Below are positions 13,019 to 14,411 of a stretch of 14,411 nucleotides of DNA, one piece after another. Numbering within the stretch: position 1 is the stretch's first letter; each line of letters starts with the position of its first letter. The notes under the pieces were generated by a model, which saw only the letters and a program-made list of their open reading frames with translations, was not told the origin of the DNA and searched no databases. Source of the DNA: Ilumatobacteraceae bacterium. Lineage in GTDB: Bacteria > Actinomycetota > Acidimicrobiia > Acidimicrobiales > Ilumatobacteraceae. Location of the stretch: the NCBI GenBank assembly GCA_007117775.1, contig SKFX01000222.1:1-14411 (forward strand), given 5' to 3'. The position numbers and the translations under genes are program-made.

Positions 13019-14011
13019 ATGGAGAAAGTCACCACGAAGCGGCTGGCGCTGTATTCGGGACGCACCCACCCCGAACTCGCAACCGAAGTGGCGAGCCATC
13101 TGGGGGTGAAACTCGGCGACGTCAATCTGGTCGAGTTCGCCAACGGCGAGGTGCGCCCCCGCTATACCGAGAGCATTCGCGGCTCAGATGTGTTCATCAT
13201 GCAGACCCATTTCGGCGTCAACGGCCGCTCGGTGAACGACTCGATCATGGAACAGCTGATCATGTGCGATGCCGCGCACCGCGCTTCGGCCAAGCGGATC
13301 ACCGCGGTCTGCCCGTTCTACGGATATGCGCGCCAGGACCGCAAGGCAGAGGGCCGTGAGCCGATCACCGCCCGCCTCATCGCCGATCTGTTCCGCGCGG
13401 CTGGGGTCAAGCGCATGATCTCCATCGACCTGCACTCAGGCCAGATCCAAGGCTTCTTCGACGGCCCGGTGGATCACCTCACTGCGACACCGGTGCTGGA
13501 GCGCTATATCCGCGAACAGGCCCCCCAGCAGCCCGTCATCGTGTCTCCCGATGCCGGCCGTATCCGGGTCGCTCAGCGTATGGCACAGCATCTCGGCGAC
13601 CGCGATGCCGGCCTGGCCTTCGTGTACAAACGTCGACCCAAGGGCATGACCAACACCGCCGAGGCCATGGAGGTCATCGGCGATGTCGAAGGACGGCTGT
13701 GTGTGCTCACCGACGACATGATCGACACCGGCGGCACCATCATCTCGGCTGCTGAGATCCTCCTTGAGCGCGGTGCCACCGAGGTCTGGGCGATGGCCAC
13801 CCATGGTGTGCTCTCCGGCCCGGCCATCGACCGGCTCAAGAACGGCCCCATCGAACGGGTGATCTTGACCAACACCCTGCCACTGCCCGCGGAGAAACGG
13901 ATCCCCCAGATCGAAGTGCTCTCGGTGGCTGAGATCATCGCCGAGGCGCTCTCGGCGGTCTTCGACGACACCAGTGTGAGCGATATCTTCGACGGCGAGA
14001 ACCTCTCCTGA
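13019..14011 (+). CDS. prs: ribose-phosphate pyrophosphokinase (PRPP synthetase)
   Basis: Cytoplasmic class I enzyme that converts ribose-5-phosphate and ATP to PRPP for purine, pyrimidine, His, Trp and NAD synthesis, and in actinobacteria also for decaprenylphosphoryl arabinose. At 330 residues it has the usual length. Visible motifs are the N-terminal LALYSGRTHPELA (9-21), YARQDRK (103-109), the metal and substrate site SIDLHSGQIQGFFDGPVDHL (135-154), the flexible-loop KRR (204-206) and the PRPP loop DDMIDTGGT (232-240). ATG 13019 has AGG at 4 nt and GAGAGG further upstream. It follows glmU and precedes rplY, the common actinobacterial glmU-prs-rplY order; GlmU and Prs both feed nucleotide-sugar supply. 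No unusual residue was noticed. Confidence 0.97.
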   Translation: MEKVTTKRLALYSGRTHPELATEVASHLGVKLGDVNLVEFANGEVRPRYTESIRGSDVFIMQTHFGVNGRSVNDSIMEQLIMCDAAHRASAKRITAVCPFYGYARQDRKAEGREPITARLIADLFRAAGVKRMISIDLHSGQIQGFFDGPVDHLTATPVLERYIREQAPQQPVIVSPDAGRIRVAQRMAQHLGDRDAGLAFVYKRRPKGMTNTAEAMEVIGDVEGRLCVLTDDMIDTGGTIISAAEILLERGATEVWAMATHGVLSGPAIDRLKNGPIERVILTNTLPLPAEKRIPQIEVLSVAEIIAEALSAVFDDTSVSDIFDGENLS

Positions 14012-14121
14012 GCGGGTTCAGTTTCGATTCGGCGCCGCTAGCCTGCACGATCGGTCCATTCACGGGCCCCAGCGCCGATCCAACCGATCGGCACCACTGA
14101 TCGAACCAGAGGCTGAACATC
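14012..14121 (+). promoter_or_regulatory. rplY promoter and structured leader
   Basis: TTCAGT (14017-14022) and TAGCCT (14039-14044) form a weak -35/-10 pair with 16-nt spacing, giving a leader of about 70 nt. In it CGATCGGT (14048-14055) can pair with ACCGATCG (14083-14090), or its GATCGG part with CCGATC (14075-14080); the two pairings exclude each other. AGAGG (14108-14112) is a good Shine-Dalgarno 9 nt before ATG 14122. Confidence 0.4.
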
Positions 14122-14411
14122 ATGTCTGACACCCTGCTCGTCGCCGAAGCCGGCCGTGAGACCGGCAGCGCTGCATCACGTCGTCTGCGCGCCACCGACA
14201 AGATCCCGGCCGTGCTGTACGGCCTCGGGATGGAGCCGATCTCGATCACCGTGGACCGCCGCGAACTGCGCGCGGCACTGTCGGGCCCCGCCGGGTTGAA
14301 CACGATCCTCGATCTCAGCGTGAACGGCGAGGTGCGCCCAGCGATCGTCAAGGAGATCCAGCGCCACCCGGTCCGCCGCACGGTCAACCATGTCGACTTC
14401 ATCGCCATCGA
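14122..14411 (+). CDS. rplY: 50S ribosomal protein bL25 (Ctc form), 3' end cut by the window
   Basis: The first 96 codons of ribosomal protein bL25/Ctc, a 5S rRNA-binding protein of the large subunit. The N-terminus MSDTLLVAEAGRETGSAASR, then RLRATDKIPAVLYG, the conserved stretch by which bL25 contacts 5S rRNA, and later VKEIQRHPVRRTVNHVDFIAI identify the family clearly. The last segment is the junction where the long Ctc-type proteins continue into a C-terminal beta domain; whether that domain is present here cannot be seen because the window ends. The ATG is supported by AGAGG 9 nt upstream. It sits 110 nt after prs with a possible promoter of its own. Confidence 0.94.
   Translation, partial: MSDTLLVAEAGRETGSAASRRLRATDKIPAVLYGLGMEPISITVDRRELRAALSGPAGLNTILDLSVNGEVRPAIVKEIQRHPVRRTVNHVDFIAI

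Noticed and set aside
12925..13359. GTG frame starting 5 nt after the TACACT box before prs
   Set aside because: It fits the leaderless spacing, but it runs into prs in a different frame and its product is low-complexity Arg/Pro/His sequence.
1..14411. Search for mobile elements, CRISPR arrays, phage or defence genes
   Set aside because: No transposase, integrase, terminal inverted repeats, spaced direct repeats or composition shift was seen; all genes but one or two are core functions.

Overview
The window is 14.4 kb of dense, high-GC bacterial chromosome. Frequent GTG starts, GTGA/ATGA-type stop-start overlaps, a mycobacterial-type bS22 ribosomal microprotein and the order rsmI ... metG-tatD-(cell-wall protein)-rsmA-ispE ... 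glmU-prs-rplY all point to an actinobacterium. The deviations from Mycobacterium/Streptomyces (a short GlmU, a T. thermophilus-like metal site in MetRS, an RlpA-like protein in the rpfB slot) suggest a deep branch such as Acidimicrobiia. That assignment is inference from memory of gene order and motifs, not a computed phylogeny.

Left third (1-3760): thioredoxin, the YchF/OBG-type ATPase and an MFS membrane transporter run rightward. They meet a leftward putative lipoprotein gene of unknown function. Middle (3760-6840): a DUF192 protein, the 16S rRNA C1402 methyltransferase RsmI and a HAD-IB phosphatase run rightward as one tight unit. A leftward thioesterase overlaps the HAD gene tail to tail. 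Centre-right (6837-11460): metG, tatD, a membrane-anchored double-psi-beta-barrel (RlpA-like) protein, rsmA and ispE form a rightward cluster with gaps of 0-55 nt. Right (11460-14411): a leftward 30-codon bS22 gene, tRNA-Gln(TTG), a C-terminally short glmU, prs and the start of rplY (bL25, cut by the window end).

The unifying theme is translation and envelope precursor supply. RsmI, RsmA and bS22 all concern the decoding-centre face of the 30S subunit; MetRS, tRNA-Gln, YchF and bL25 also serve translation. GlmU (UDP-GlcNAc), IspE (isoprenoid precursors, hence undecaprenyl phosphate) and the DPBB protein serve the wall; Prs supplies PRPP.

No mobile element, CRISPR array, phage gene or defence system is visible; this is core genome. 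The observations most worth checking are: a GlmU that keeps the uridyltransferase domain but stops where the acetyltransferase active site should begin; a DPBB protein lacking both RlpA catalytic residues in the place of the resuscitation-promoting factor; the easily missed bS22 gene; and several start codons placed 6-10 nt behind TANNNT-like -10 boxes without a well-placed Shine-Dalgarno, implying leaderless mRNAs. No gene-free stretch exceeds 300 bases; the longest, 12847-13018, is described below.
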